A DNA stretch of 41,255 nucleotides from Fibrobacter sp. (GCA_031271785.1 JAISUZ010000092.1:1-41255), one strand, 5' to 3'. Positions 8,451 through 17,155 are shown, numbered from the stretch's first letter. Program-made: numbers and translations. The notes: a model not told the origin generated them from the letters alone.

Positions 8451-8819
8451 TTAATCTTCCCGGTTCCGGTGACGCATCACGCGCAGAAAGTTCTGGCGTT
8501 TAAAATCGTTGCGGTGTTCCATACAAAAACGCGGATACACGAATTGTTTCGGGAATACTTTAATCGGGAACACGGAATTACAGCCTTCCAAACAGCATTT
8601 GAAATTCAGCTCAAGCACTTCCGTGTAATTATGCCGAAAAATAATATTCTTCGATTCGATACTTTCCACATCTTTCTTTTGCTTTTGACGCTGCTTAATA
8701 TCGCGGTGAAGCTCGCAATACTTCGCAATCGGATGCCCCCAAAATTCCCGACCGCAACCGGGTTCTTGGCAAATTTTGAGCTTAATGCGCTTCTTTTTCT
8801 TGTATTTCGGTAACTGCAT
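8451..8819 (-). CDS. Small tandem zinc-motif protein of unknown function
   Basis: A 122-residue basic, soluble protein that I do not recognise by family. It has two similar putative zinc sites: Cys17-x4-Cys22 with Cys35-x2-His38, and Cys75/Cys76 with Cys80 then Cys99-x2-His102. Both read C-x3/4-C-G/N-x12/18-C-x2-H, so it looks like an internal duplication of a small CCCH-type knuckle. The N-terminus is lysine-rich (KYKKKKRIKLK), which suggests nucleic-acid binding. GGAG sits 5 nt before the chosen ATG; a GTG two codons upstream is less likely. The plus-strand open frame over the same bases lacks any such pattern. Confidence 0.7.
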   Translation of the reverse strand: MQLPKYKKKKRIKLKICQEPGCGREFWGHPIAKYCELHRDIKQRQKQKKDVESIESKNIIFRHNYTEVLELNFKCCLEGCNSVFPIKVFPKQFVYPRFCMEHRNDFKRQNFLRVMRHRNRED

Positions 8820-8846
8820 TAGCACTCCGTTGAAAGTGAGGATTAA

Positions 8847-8852
8847 AATTTA
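8847..8852 (-). promoter_or_regulatory. TAnnTT -10-like box of the zinc-motif gene
   Basis: On the minus strand TAAATT (then TT) lies 27 nt upstream of the ATG, which leaves room for the GGAG ribosome site. The 96 bp between the divergent starts at 8819 and 8916 hold both promoters. Confidence 0.35.
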
Positions 8853-8915
8853 GCAAAAATCATAAAAAATCACAACAAAAAAGAGCTAAACGCGGTTTTC
8901 AAACGTTTAATTATT

Positions 8916-9770
8916 ATGCACTCATTACTTTTTCCCCTGATCTTCGCCGCCGGGCTCAGCTCCTGCCGGCTCTTTGAAACTCCCGCGATTCCGCCCGAAC
9001 CGCTCCACATTCATGTACTTTCCGTAGGGCAAGGGCTATCCGTCCTCCTGGAACAAAACGGCAAATTTGCCCTCTTCGACACAGGCCCGGGCGGCGCCGG
9101 ACTCGAAGACACCCTCCGGAACCGCGGCATCGACACTCTCGAATGGATCGCATTCAGCCACTCACACCTGGACCACACCGGCGGATTCTTCGACTTAGCA
9201 GCCCCTATCCGCCAAAAGAAACTCCATATCCGGCAAATTTATTACAGCGCCGGCGAAAACCGCACACTTTACGGCGATTCGGCCTTGCGGCAAGCGCAAA
9301 ACTCGGGAATCCGTACCGGAGAACGGCGCCAATTCGATACCCTCGCTTGGGCGGCTCCGCATCAATTCAAAATCCTTTACCCGCCGCCCTATGAAAACAC
9401 AAACGAAAACGCCGCAAGCCTCGTACTTCAAATCTCAAACGGTGAATATTCCGCGCTATTAACGGCAGACCTCGAAACCCCGGGAGAAAAATCACTCCTC
9501 GCCACATTTCCCTCTCTGAAAACCGATCTCTTACAAGTAGGGCATCACGGCAGTAACACCGGTACCTCCTTTGCTTTCTTATCAAAAATCCAACCGGGCG
9601 AAGCCGTCATCAGCGCGGGGAAAAGAAACCCTCACGGACACCCCGCGCCGGAAGTCCTGCAAAAACTATCCCTGATTCTCGGCGATACCTCCAAAATTTC
9701 CCGCACCGATACGGAAGGCACGGTATCATTCACACTCTCCCCCGCAGGACTCTGGAAACGGAAACAATGA
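8916..9770 (+). CDS. ComEC/Rec2-like metallo-beta-lactamase lipoprotein
   Basis: A 284-residue protein with a lipoprotein signal (LSSC, Cys17). The rest is a metallo-beta-lactamase fold of the ComEC C-terminal type: VLSVGQGLSVLL, FDTGPGG, the metal site HSHLDHTGG (82-90), AASLVLQISNG, LLTADLE, VGHHGSNTGTS, and ISAGKRNPHGHP. In ComEC this domain is a DNA-degrading subunit on the outer face of the membrane. Here it stands alone with no channel domain, so it is more likely an envelope-anchored nuclease or phosphodiesterase-type hydrolase. The substrate is not known. It ends before a repeat and a bidirectional terminator. Confidence 0.8.
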   Translation: MHSLLFPLIFAAGLSSCRLFETPAIPPEPLHIHVLSVGQGLSVLLEQNGKFALFDTGPGGAGLEDTLRNRGIDTLEWIAFSHSHLDHTGGFFDLAAPIRQKKLHIRQIYYSAGENRTLYGDSALRQAQNSGIRTGERRQFDTLAWAAPHQFKILYPPPYENTNENAASLVLQISNGEYSALLTADLETPGEKSLLATFPSLKTDLLQVGHHGSNTGTSFAFLSKIQPGEAVISAGKRNPHGHPAPEVLQKLSLILGDTSKISRTDTEGTVSFTLSPAGLWKRKQ

Positions 9771-9778
9771 ATCCAAGT

Positions 9779-9824
9779 GCGCCGGGTCGGCATGTCTCCG
9801 GGCTACCCTCCGCCCGCCTCACGC
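9779..9824 (-). repeat. GC-rich repeat family R3, intact copy
   Basis: Read on the minus strand it begins GCGTGAGGCGGGCGG, continues AGGGTAGCCCGGAG and ends CCGACCCGGCGC. Its two halves recur at 40568-40587 (19 of 20 bases) and 40697-40726 (nearly identical), split there by an insertion. A TAGCCCGG core also occurs at 28489-28496. Confidence 0.75.
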
Positions 9825-9837
9825 GGTAACATGAAAC

Positions 9838-9868
9838 AAAAAATCCCTGCGGAATGCAGGGATTTTTT
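9838..9868. terminator. Bidirectional rho-independent terminator
   Basis: TCCCTGC (9844-9850), GGAAT loop and GCAGGGA (9856-9862) are flanked by A6 on the left and T6 on the right. It serves the hydrolase gene and the convergent GH8 gene. Confidence 0.9.
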
Positions 9869-9887
9869 GTTTGAAGAGAGAATGAAC

Positions 9888-11249
9888 TTAAAACGGTTTT
9901 TGATATTTGCCGTTCATTAACTGACCGAACATTAATTGCAAAATTTGAGTGTAGTAGCCGTAAGAGGAATTCCAACCTTTCCCATTAAATGCAGCCTGAC
10001 AAGCGGCATACCAATCCGAATAAGAAGCGGAACCCATCAAGCAATAAGAACCGAGATGGGCATTCACAATGACAGTTCGGGTCGGACTAACCGTTCCGTC
10101 AATAAGAAAAGTTTTCTCCGGAATTTTAGAGACATCACCACCGGTAAAACCAACTACAAAGTTTGCCATACCATCTAACACTTGCTTTGCCTTAGCATCA
10201 CCGAACCAGTAGTAATCCCAAGCAATTCGCCAGCCGATACGGAGCGCTTCTTTATCATAAGCATTATAGCTCTGTGCGCTGGTTCCGTTCGGAGCCGGAG
10301 CAGCCTCACCGGCCTGATTTGACCAGTCGGGAAGGAGCCCGGCGCCGGTAGCTTGAACTTTAATCATATAGTCATAATTTGCATCAATCACCGCTTGCCA
10401 ATTATGTGCAGGGTCCACCATGGCAAACAAACGGTAAGCAACCGGAGAGAAATAGCTCAGGTTAAAAATTCCATCTCTCTGCGAGTCCTTGGCCGGCGGA
10501 AACCACATAGCGCTATTGCCGGAACAAACCAAATAATTTGCATTACAATTACCTTCAACCAATTGGTTCCATAATGAGTTAGCAACCTCTTTTGCCCAAC
10601 CAAGATATTCATCCGCTACTGCCGGCGCATCGGCACGATATTTCATGGAAGCAAGAATCAGGGCGGCGGCAATATCCAAGTCGGCATCCGTAGCAGCAGA
10701 ACCGTCTTTACTGCCATTAAACGAATCGGAAATCCAATAAAGCAATCTATTAGTACCGGAGGTACTATATGTCATCATTCCCATAGCAAATTGATAAAGT
10801 CTGTGAAAAACCTCTATATCACCTTGAAATAATGAAATTAACATCCCATAACCGATGCCTTCCGAAACAGTACATTCGCCCTTTATCATGCTACAGCCAT
10901 TACTTGTACCATCCCATTTGATACGAGCCGGACTTAACCCATTATATGTAAAAATATTATAAACAGGGTCTAGAATCAGCCCTTTATCCAAATCATCTTC
11001 ATAAGTAACATACCAGCGAGCCTTCCATTCCAAATACCAACTATCAATCATGGTTGGGTTTGCGCCAACACCAATAAAAGAATGCCCCGGAATACTGCCT
11101 CCCGAAGAAGACGAATTTATTACCGTTTCAGAAGAACTGCCGGATCCCGGAATCGGCGGCATTGTACCGCCGTCATTATCACAAGCGGCTAAAAAGAAAA
11201 ACAATAATAATGCACAAAACCATAAGCCCGTTCGTTTCATTTTATTCAT
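9888..11249 (-). CDS. GH8 endoglucanase, surface lipoprotein
   Basis: A 453-residue glycoside hydrolase of family 8, an inverting family acting on beta-1,4-glucan, xylan or chitosan. The lipobox FLAAC gives lipidated Cys23. A Gly/Ser-rich linker (about 37-53) keeps the enzyme away from the membrane. The GH8 core shows the general-acid motif VSEGIGYGML (Glu130) and ATDADLDIA (186-194). The C-terminus ends at the catalytic domain, with no binding module or sorting tail. AGAGAGG lies 7 nt before the ATG, which favours the MNKMK start. GH8 also includes BcsZ, but no bcs genes are near. The cellulase neighbours support cellulose use. Confidence 0.9.
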   Translation of the reverse strand: MNKMKRTGLWFCALLLFFFLAACDNDGGTMPPIPGSGSSSETVINSSSSGGSIPGHSFIGVGANPTMIDSWYLEWKARWYVTYEDDLDKGLILDPVYNIFTYNGLSPARIKWDGTSNGCSMIKGECTVSEGIGYGMLISLFQGDIEVFHRLYQFAMGMMTYSTSGTNRLLYWISDSFNGSKDGSAATDADLDIAAALILASMKYRADAPAVADEYLGWAKEVANSLWNQLVEGNCNANYLVCSGNSAMWFPPAKDSQRDGIFNLSYFSPVAYRLFAMVDPAHNWQAVIDANYDYMIKVQATGAGLLPDWSNQAGEAAPAPNGTSAQSYNAYDKEALRIGWRIAWDYYWFGDAKAKQVLDGMANFVVGFTGGDVSKIPEKTFLIDGTVSPTRTVIVNAHLGSYCLMGSASYSDWYAACQAAFNGKGWNSSYGYYTQILQLMFGQLMNGKYQKPF

Positions 11250-11278
11250 GTAAAAACCTCTCTAGACGATTTAGCCCT

Positions 11279-11284
11279 AATATA
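11279..11284 (-). promoter_or_regulatory. TAnnTT -10-like box of the GH8 lipoprotein gene
   Basis: On the minus strand TATATT followed by AGGGCTAAAT lies 29 nt upstream of the ATG. The stand-alone binding protein gene has TATATTTAGCCC, so the two may be co-regulated. The remaining spacer to 11404 is AT-rich with no gene. Confidence 0.4.
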
Positions 11285-11404
11285 TATTTTTGTATTGAAA
11301 TAAGGTATACCTGTCATAAAAAAGGCAGAAAACCGTTTTCAGCGGAAAACCCCAAAATCAGTCCGTTTTCCTGTCATTAAAATATCCATTCCATTAATTT
11401 AAAA

Positions 11405-11438
11405 CAAAAAAATCTCCGGTATTGCCGGAGATTTTTTG
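11405..11438 (-). terminator. Rho-independent terminator of the binding-protein gene
   Basis: ATCTCCGG (11412-11419) pairs with CCGGAGAT (11425-11432). A runs on the left give the U tract on the minus strand; T runs on the right would also work on plus. Confidence 0.9.
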
Positions 11439-11452
11439 TAAAGATAAATCTC

Positions 11453-12400
11453 TTACTTGAGAACAATCTTTTGATTGAAGTTCACAGCCTTACCGGAAAC
11501 GCGAACCATGTAAACACCCGCGTCAAGGTTAGAGAGATTAACGGAAGAGTTCAAAACGCTCTTCACCATTACTTGACCTTGGAGGTTGATCACTTCCACA
11601 TTAGCACCGGCATTCACACCGGAGAAGGAAAGGGTACGACCGGCAAGATGAGCTTTCACATTATTGGAAACAGTCACAGAATTTTCGATTGCAATAGTAC
11701 CAATAGTACATGTTCCCAAAGCACCAAACTGCCAAATTTTCACGTTATTGGTAGCTGTAGAACCGTTAGTACCGGCAAACTTCAATTTGAAGGCTACTGT
11801 TTGAGCTGTCGGATCACCGCTAATCGGTGTCCCCCAACCGGATTCTTGTTTGAAACTCGCCCAAGGAATATCAACAATACTTTGAGCTGTCTTTGGAGTA
11901 ATGGCAAAAGCCGGTTCATTATATTCGGTCAAAGAACCGTTCCCGGTATATTCCATTTCCATGGATAGCTTTGCAGAGTTCTGAAGTACAACGCAAACAC
12001 CGGAACCAAAATTTGCTACGTTCGTGGCATCTTTATTCCCGTTCACAATGTTAAAACCATAACCCACAAACGGATACTCAGCAGCAGCACCGGCATTCAT
12101 CGTGATGGAAATAGAACCGGTTGCATCAATCATCGGAGCGACATAATCACCATATTCGTTTGCCGCTACCGGATAGGTTACAGAAGAAGAACCACCGTCA
12201 TTTTCACGGTCATCATAATCAAACCAATAACCACCGTCGTCAACACCCGGGGTTGGGGTATCAACAGTACAATCCACTGCTGGGGAACATACACGATTTG
12301 TGCCGCCGGGAACACTACCGGCCACGTCAAACCACAATGTTTGAGCAGAAGCCATCGAAGCAAAAGCTAAGAAAGCCAAAGGAAGATATTTTTTATTCAT
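11453..12400 (-). CDS. Stand-alone carbohydrate-binding-like protein with T9SS-type tail
   Basis: A 315-residue exported protein with a signal peptide (cleavage after ASA, about residue 19). There are no catalytic glycosidase motifs. Residues of about 60-240 form a beta-jelly-roll-like region with EYPFVGYGFNI, resembling the YPFAGVALSF stretch of the binding-module-like region in the neighbouring GH8 enzyme. Residues 245-315 (VEVINLQGQVMV, LDAGVYMVRVSGKAV) are a typical Por/T9SS C-terminal sorting domain ending in a basic residue. It is likely an abundant surface or secreted cellulose-adhesion protein, but binding is inferred. AGAGAGAG before the ATG is the probable ribosome site. Confidence 0.7.
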   Translation of the reverse strand: MNKKYLPLAFLAFASMASAQTLWFDVAGSVPGGTNRVCSPAVDCTVDTPTPGVDDGGYWFDYDDRENDGGSSSVTYPVAANEYGDYVAPMIDATGSISITMNAGAAAEYPFVGYGFNIVNGNKDATNVANFGSGVCVVLQNSAKLSMEMEYTGNGSLTEYNEPAFAITPKTAQSIVDIPWASFKQESGWGTPISGDPTAQTVAFKLKFAGTNGSTATNNVKIWQFGALGTCTIGTIAIENSVTVSNNVKAHLAGRTLSFSGVNAGANVEVINLQGQVMVKSVLNSSVNLSNLDAGVYMVRVSGKAVNFNQKIVLK

Positions 12401-12428
12401 ACGTTTCTCTCTCTTTAAGTGAATATTC

Positions 12429-12444
12429 CTCCCCGAAAGGGGAG
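12429..12444 (-). promoter_or_regulatory. 5' leader hairpin with GAAA-type loop
   Basis: CTCCCC (12429-12434) and GGGGAG (12439-12444) pair around a 4-nt loop. It lies in the predicted leader of the binding-protein gene, 28 nt before its ATG. No T run follows, so it is not a simple terminator. It may stabilise the mRNA. Confidence 0.45.
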
Positions 12445-12457
12445 ATAATCTGGGCTA

Positions 12458-12463
12458 AATATA
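12458..12463 (-). promoter_or_regulatory. TAnnTT -10-like box of the binding-protein gene
   Basis: TATATT then TAGCCC on the minus strand, 57 nt before the ATG. The start point would fall just before the leader hairpin. Confidence 0.4.
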
Positions 12464-12628
12464 TCATCTTTTTTTGGAAACAGGTAGTTTTTTTTAAAAG
12501 TTTCAATCAACTGGCGAAATTACCCCGATTTCAACACATTGTTTCCTGTTTTTTTACAAACGGTTTCATTCGTAAACACTTTTTCGAAGCATTCTCTTTT
12601 TTTCGGTTCCATTGTGCTTGCTCCAATA

Positions 12629-12634
12629 TAAATT
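12629..12634 (+). promoter_or_regulatory. TAnnTT -10-like box of the GH8-GH5 operon
   Basis: TAAATT followed by GG lies inside the dyad CCAAT-ATAA-ATTGG (12623-12636). The GGGAG ribosome site (12655-12659) is 9 nt before the ATG at 12669. The spacer from 12464 to 12622 is AT-rich with T runs and shows no gene. Confidence 0.4.
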
Positions 12635-12668
12635 GGAGATGATTTTACTTTTTTGGGAGTTTCTATCT

Positions 12669-14825
12669 ATGAACCTATTCCATTTTTCGCGTTTTCTTTT
12701 TTCATTCGCTTTGCTCATCTTTGCAGCAACCTCTCTGCAGGCTGCCGTTAATTTTCCGTTTCCGCAAAAGAAACAATATCCTTATGGGAACATTTTTAAC
12801 GGGGGAGATGCCTCTAAAATTCAAAAACAATTCACGACCTGGAAAGGGGCCTGGTATAAAGACTTAAACAACGGTACCGCTTATGTGATTAGCCCAAACG
12901 ACAGTACCGAAATCGCTGTATCCGAGGGAATTGCTTACGGAATGTTACTCATGGTTTATATGAGCAGTACCACCGCAGATTATAAAGCCGATTTTGATAA
13001 ACTTTGGGCTTACTGGAAAAAATATGCTGTCAACGGCGGAACGGCTTCCGGTATGAAATGGCATATTAACAACAATAATGGTCAGGCCAATGCCGGCACC
13101 GCTACCGATGCCGATATTGATGCGGCGGTCGCCCTCGTTATGGCTTATAAGCAGTGGGGACAGGATTCTTACCTAACCGATGCGAAATCTTTGATTACTT
13201 GGATTAAAAACAATGATATGCAGACAAACGGTCTCATTAAACCCGGAAGCAACTGGAGCGACCCGTTTAACACAAGTTATGTATCTCCGGCGGCATTTAA
13301 ATTATTCGCTCAAGTCAACACGGCAGAAGTTACTTTTTGGAACAATGCGATAAATGTCAACAATAATAAAGTAAAAGCATGTCAAGATGCCGCTACCGGA
13401 CTCGTTCCGGACTGGTGCGATGGTTCCAACAGGCCGGTAGTAAGCGGAGCGGTTACCACCGGAAACCCCGGATTAAATTACGATGCGGCGCGCACGCCAT
13501 GGCGCCTTGCCCAAGGTTACTACTGGTTCGGAGACACAGGATCCAAAGAAATCAACGATAAACTAGCCGCCTGGCTTGTTCCACACACCTACGGACACGC
13601 AAGTTACATTCACCCCGGTTATATTTATAGAAACGGAGCTTACGATATTTCCGGACTTTCCGGAAGCGTTCAATCTGCTTATATGGGCGTCGGATTTGCC
13701 GTAGCCACCGTCGATAATCCCGGCAACTATATAGAAACCCTTTACGAATCCTTAATCAATACTCAGGGAAAAACAACTCCCTCCGCAACCGTTGGGGAAA
13801 AATATTTCTCTGCCACGCTAAATGTTATTTATCTCCTTCTCGTAACCGGGAATATGCCGAATTTTTACGATATGGCCGGATATACGAACCTGGTACAAGG
13901 TTCTTTAAAAGCTCCCACACCGCCGACCGGTACTCAACTCACCGATCCTTCTGCCTCTTTTGCCTCTTTCTCCAATTGGGGGGCTTTTTCCGATAAACTC
14001 GGCGCCGGTACCGTAATGTATCCGGACTCCGGACAATCCGCGATTTATCTGGATCCGGACGGCAAGACTTACCTAAGAGCATCTCTGCGTATTGCGGCCG
14101 AACCCGAATATGGTACTCCGGAAGCCTCCGCAGGTAAATATCCCTTTGCCGGGGTCGCTCTCAGTTTTGCTGAAGATGAAAGAATTTTTGATTTGAGCGA
14201 TGTAAAAACCATTCGCGTAACTCTCAAAACACAAGGTGTGATTCGCTTCGCTCTGACAAATACTTTCACAAGCGATGTTTTAGGTGAAGACGGCGGAGAA
14301 CCGGGTTATTGGTTTGAGCCTTCGGAAACTTTCCAAACTATAGACATTGATCTTTCTCCGGACCAGTACGGTTATTTTGCACATTTAATGGTTCCGCCTT
14401 GGGCTACGGCATCGGTAACACCACAAGATATTTTGCCTAATGTAACCGGAATCAAGTTTGAACCCAAAATGTCCAAAGGCGGTTTCGGTTCCTTTGAAGT
14501 AGCAGAACTTCTCTTTTTGAACGCCGCCGGAGAACCCGCTAACATTTATGAAGATTCCGGGAACCCGGCAGCAATTTCTCCGAAAGCAAAGCCGATTCAA
14601 AATTCCCAGCTAAAAGTGGCGGGATCAATCCTTCATTATCAGGGATTCTCGGCAAGTCCCATACTTTCCGTAACCTCTTTGAAAGGAGATCGTATTTTCA
14701 CCCAACAGCTTTCCGGTACGAGCGGTACACTTTCTCTGAAAGAATTGAAACTCCCGCAGGGTATTGCCGTGATTCGTATTCACGATACACACCACTCCGC
14801 CGTCACCACCACTTTTTTAAAATAA
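12669..14825 (+). CDS. Secreted GH8 endoglucanase with CBM11-like module and T9SS-type tail
   Basis: A 718-residue multidomain enzyme. The signal peptide ends near LQA (residue 25). The GH8 catalytic domain (about 35-420) has the general-acid motif VSEGIAYGML (Glu86) and ATDADIDAA (145-153). A jelly-roll region follows (about 440-640) with YPFAGVALSF and GIKFEPKMSKGGFGSFEV, resembling CBM11/CIA30 folds. The last 70 residues (SVTSLKGDRIFTQQL, LPQGIAVIRI) form a Por/T9SS-like sorting domain. An upstream in-frame start exists, but GGGAG before 12669 and the signal peptide decide this one. The GH5 gene begins 11 bp later, so both are one operon. Confidence 0.9.
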   Translation: MNLFHFSRFLFSFALLIFAATSLQAAVNFPFPQKKQYPYGNIFNGGDASKIQKQFTTWKGAWYKDLNNGTAYVISPNDSTEIAVSEGIAYGMLLMVYMSSTTADYKADFDKLWAYWKKYAVNGGTASGMKWHINNNNGQANAGTATDADIDAAVALVMAYKQWGQDSYLTDAKSLITWIKNNDMQTNGLIKPGSNWSDPFNTSYVSPAAFKLFAQVNTAEVTFWNNAINVNNNKVKACQDAATGLVPDWCDGSNRPVVSGAVTTGNPGLNYDAARTPWRLAQGYYWFGDTGSKEINDKLAAWLVPHTYGHASYIHPGYIYRNGAYDISGLSGSVQSAYMGVGFAVATVDNPGNYIETLYESLINTQGKTTPSATVGEKYFSATLNVIYLLLVTGNMPNFYDMAGYTNLVQGSLKAPTPPTGTQLTDPSASFASFSNWGAFSDKLGAGTVMYPDSGQSAIYLDPDGKTYLRASLRIAAEPEYGTPEASAGKYPFAGVALSFAEDERIFDLSDVKTIRVTLKTQGVIRFALTNTFTSDVLGEDGGEPGYWFEPSETFQTIDIDLSPDQYGYFAHLMVPPWATASVTPQDILPNVTGIKFEPKMSKGGFGSFEVAELLFLNAAGEPANIYEDSGNPAAISPKAKPIQNSQLKVAGSILHYQGFSASPILSVTSLKGDRIFTQQLSGTSGTLSLKELKLPQGIAVIRIHDTHHSAVTTTFLK

Positions 14826-14836
14826 GCGAGTAATTT

Positions 14837-17005
14837 ATGATTCTATCTAAGAAATTTTTCTTCCCTATTCTTATTTTAGCTATCGGCTCTTTTGCGCAAA
14901 CAGCTTTTGTAAAGCCTGAAAAAATGCGAATCGGACCGGTTTCCCAATACGGTGCCCTCGGTACCAATGGAAACAAAATTGTAAGTATCGCCAGCGGAAA
15001 ACAAGTCATGCTTCGCGGCATGAGTATGTTTTGGTCGGATAATACAGGCATTCCTTATTACAACGATGATGTGATGGAATACGCCGTGAGTACGTTAAAA
15101 ACGGATGTGATTCGCCATGCCATGATGATACGTTACTATGATAGTGATGGCGGTACTTCAAACGAAGGTACGGTTTCTTATTACAAAGATCCGGCAACGC
15201 AAAAAAACGCTTTGGATCAAATGGTGAAAGCAGCTATTGAAAATGATATTTATCTGATTGTTGACTGGCACACGCACCGCGGGGAATATGAACAGACCGA
15301 AGCCAAAGCGTTCTTTACCTATGCCGCAGAACGCTATAGAGATATTCCGAACATCATTTGGGAGGTTTACAACGAACCGGTTTACACCGGGTGGAATACG
15401 ATCAAATCATATGCCGAAGATGTGATCGGCGCTATTCGAACCTATTCTCCGAACCTCGCTCTTGTGGGGACAAGTAACTGGTCCCAAAATCCGCAACATG
15501 CGGTCGGTAATCCCGTTACCAAAACTAATGTGGCATATGTGCTCCATTTTTATGCAGCCTCTCATTCTTTAAATCAATTTCAAGGGAATATTGACCAAAC
15601 CCTGAACGCGGGACTTGCGGTATTTATTTCGGAATGGGGTACTACAAATGCAAACGGTGACGGCGCACCGAGCGCCTCCGCTACCTCTGCTTGGACAAAT
15701 TACATGGACTCCAAACAAATTTCAAATTGCAACTGGTCATTGCGCGGCGGCGGCGAACAATCTGCATTTTTCCAGGATGCGAATACCATTATCAACACAA
15801 AACCACGCCTTGATACCGCTAAAACATCAGCATCCGGTACAATTGCGAAAGCTTATTTAACAGGGAAAGGACGAAATTGGATTGACTCTCTGACTTACGG
15901 TAAAACAAGCGGACAATGCCGTTTCGCTGCCATTACCGAAAAAGAAACCATCGGTACTATTACCGGTAAAGCAAATGCCGGCTGTACTTATACTTCGAGT
16001 AACGAAGCGGTCGCGACCATTTCCGGTGGCGTTATCACCATTAAAAAAGCAGGGGTTGCCGTTATGACAGGAAACGATGGTACGCTCAGCGTAGTGACAG
16101 CCACACGAATGCCTGCACAAACCTTCACACTCAGAGCCTACCATTGCCGCCTCAATAAAACCTGTAATGTAGGAGATGCTCTTAAAAACTATTCCGGCTC
16201 GTATGATTTGGAACAAAAACTCAATGTCACTACTTTAGAAGGTCAATCTATCTCGATCACCTCAAGTAATCCCTCTGTCATTTCCGTAACAAAAGCAACC
16301 TGTAATTCAACTAATTGTATTGGAACCAATAAAGGAACCTCTATTTGGGTGCTTCGCTTCAATACTTTAGGAGAAACTCAAATTCATATTACTGCTCCCG
16401 GAAGTAACAATTATAAAGCATTCGATACCACGGTTACCATGAAATACCGGAAAAACATTCAACGACTCGCCTCTTCATTTAAGAACATCACGGTACAACC
16501 GGGCTCTATTACGCCGGATATGCTTCCGGATACCTCTTATTACGAAGGTGCACAGGTGACTTATGATTTTGGAGAGGGCGCCTCTTTTGCTCATAAAGAG
16601 GGCACAAGCCTTGTTGCCGGAATGCAGGATTACACAGTGAACATTACCGCACATGCTCAGGAAACCGAAACTTATGAAGCTTTGGGTACCGATGATTTCG
16701 GTAATATCCTCGGGATCACAAGAACCGTAACAATCGGCGCCGGAAGTTCCATTAAAGTTTCGCAAGTCCGTGTGCCGTTCCAATGGAGTATGGCTCCCGA
16801 AGGAATTAACCTCCACCTTGAAAGATCCGGTGCCGTAACGCTACGCTTTTTAGATGCAAGCGGCCGCGAAGTAACTCCGAAAATGGTAGAGAACTTCGAT
16901 GCCGGAAATCATTGGGTGTCTCTCTCGCACTTATCATCCGGAAACTACTTCATTCAAATTCGGCAAGGCAGTTCTTCCGGAACGTTCCGCTGGTTTAAGA
17001 AGTAA
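14837..17005 (+). CDS. Secreted GH5 endoglucanase with Ig-like and T9SS-type domains
   Basis: A 722-residue retaining glycoside hydrolase. The signal peptide ends near SFA-Q (residue 20). The GH5 barrel (about 35-345) starts with LRGMSMFW, has the acid/base motif IIWEVYNEP (Glu180), and the nucleophile motif FISEWGT (Glu266), which suggests subfamily 2-like endoglucanase. Residues 345-650 hold bacterial Ig-like modules (SSNEAVATISGGVITIKKAG and similar). The C-terminal 70 residues (LRFLDASGREV, LSSGNYFIQIRQG) are a T9SS-like sorting domain. It probably acts with the upstream GH8 on amorphous cellulose or mixed glucans. No strong ribosome site is seen before the ATG. Confidence 0.9.
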   Translation: MILSKKFFFPILILAIGSFAQTAFVKPEKMRIGPVSQYGALGTNGNKIVSIASGKQVMLRGMSMFWSDNTGIPYYNDDVMEYAVSTLKTDVIRHAMMIRYYDSDGGTSNEGTVSYYKDPATQKNALDQMVKAAIENDIYLIVDWHTHRGEYEQTEAKAFFTYAAERYRDIPNIIWEVYNEPVYTGWNTIKSYAEDVIGAIRTYSPNLALVGTSNWSQNPQHAVGNPVTKTNVAYVLHFYAASHSLNQFQGNIDQTLNAGLAVFISEWGTTNANGDGAPSASATSAWTNYMDSKQISNCNWSLRGGGEQSAFFQDANTIINTKPRLDTAKTSASGTIAKAYLTGKGRNWIDSLTYGKTSGQCRFAAITEKETIGTITGKANAGCTYTSSNEAVATISGGVITIKKAGVAVMTGNDGTLSVVTATRMPAQTFTLRAYHCRLNKTCNVGDALKNYSGSYDLEQKLNVTTLEGQSISITSSNPSVISVTKATCNSTNCIGTNKGTSIWVLRFNTLGETQIHITAPGSNNYKAFDTTVTMKYRKNIQRLASSFKNITVQPGSITPDMLPDTSYYEGAQVTYDFGEGASFAHKEGTSLVAGMQDYTVNITAHAQETETYEALGTDDFGNILGITRTVTIGAGSSIKVSQVRVPFQWSMAPEGINLHLERSGAVTLRFLDASGREVTPKMVENFDAGNHWVSLSHLSSGNYFIQIRQGSSSGTFRWFKK

Positions 17006-17028
17006 AACCGTTTCATTGTAAATTTCAA

Positions 17029-17056
17029 ACACCCTCTTGAGAGGGTGTTTTTTATT
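17029..17056 (+). terminator. Rho-independent terminator of the GH8-GH5 operon
   Basis: ACACCCTC (17029-17036), TTGA loop and GAGGGTGT (17041-17048) form a perfect 8-bp stem followed by TTTTTATT. Confidence 0.95.
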
Positions 17057-17087
17057 CCAGGTTATCCCTAAATTGATTTATGTTGTG

Positions 17088-17155
17088 GCGTGGTGATCCG
17101 GTGAAGAACAATACAGAGGTTCGATGGCCGCAGGCAATGCTCCCGCCATGACAAG
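17088..17155 (+). repeat. Repeat family R1, copy 1
   Basis: It starts GTGGTGATCCGGTGAAGAAC, then has a hairpin region ATGGC...GCCAT ending in GACAAG. It matches 40235-40300 closely, and its first module recurs inverted at 40915-40936. Confidence 0.75.

Noticed and set aside
8445-8813. Plus-strand open frame of 122 codons
   Set aside because: It is the antisense shadow of the zinc-motif gene, which has ordered Cys/His sites, a GGAG site and a promoter box.
9888-11249. GH8 lipoprotein as BcsZ of a cellulose synthesis system
   Set aside because: No bcsA, bcsB or bcsC is in the window, and the other neighbours are secreted glucanases.
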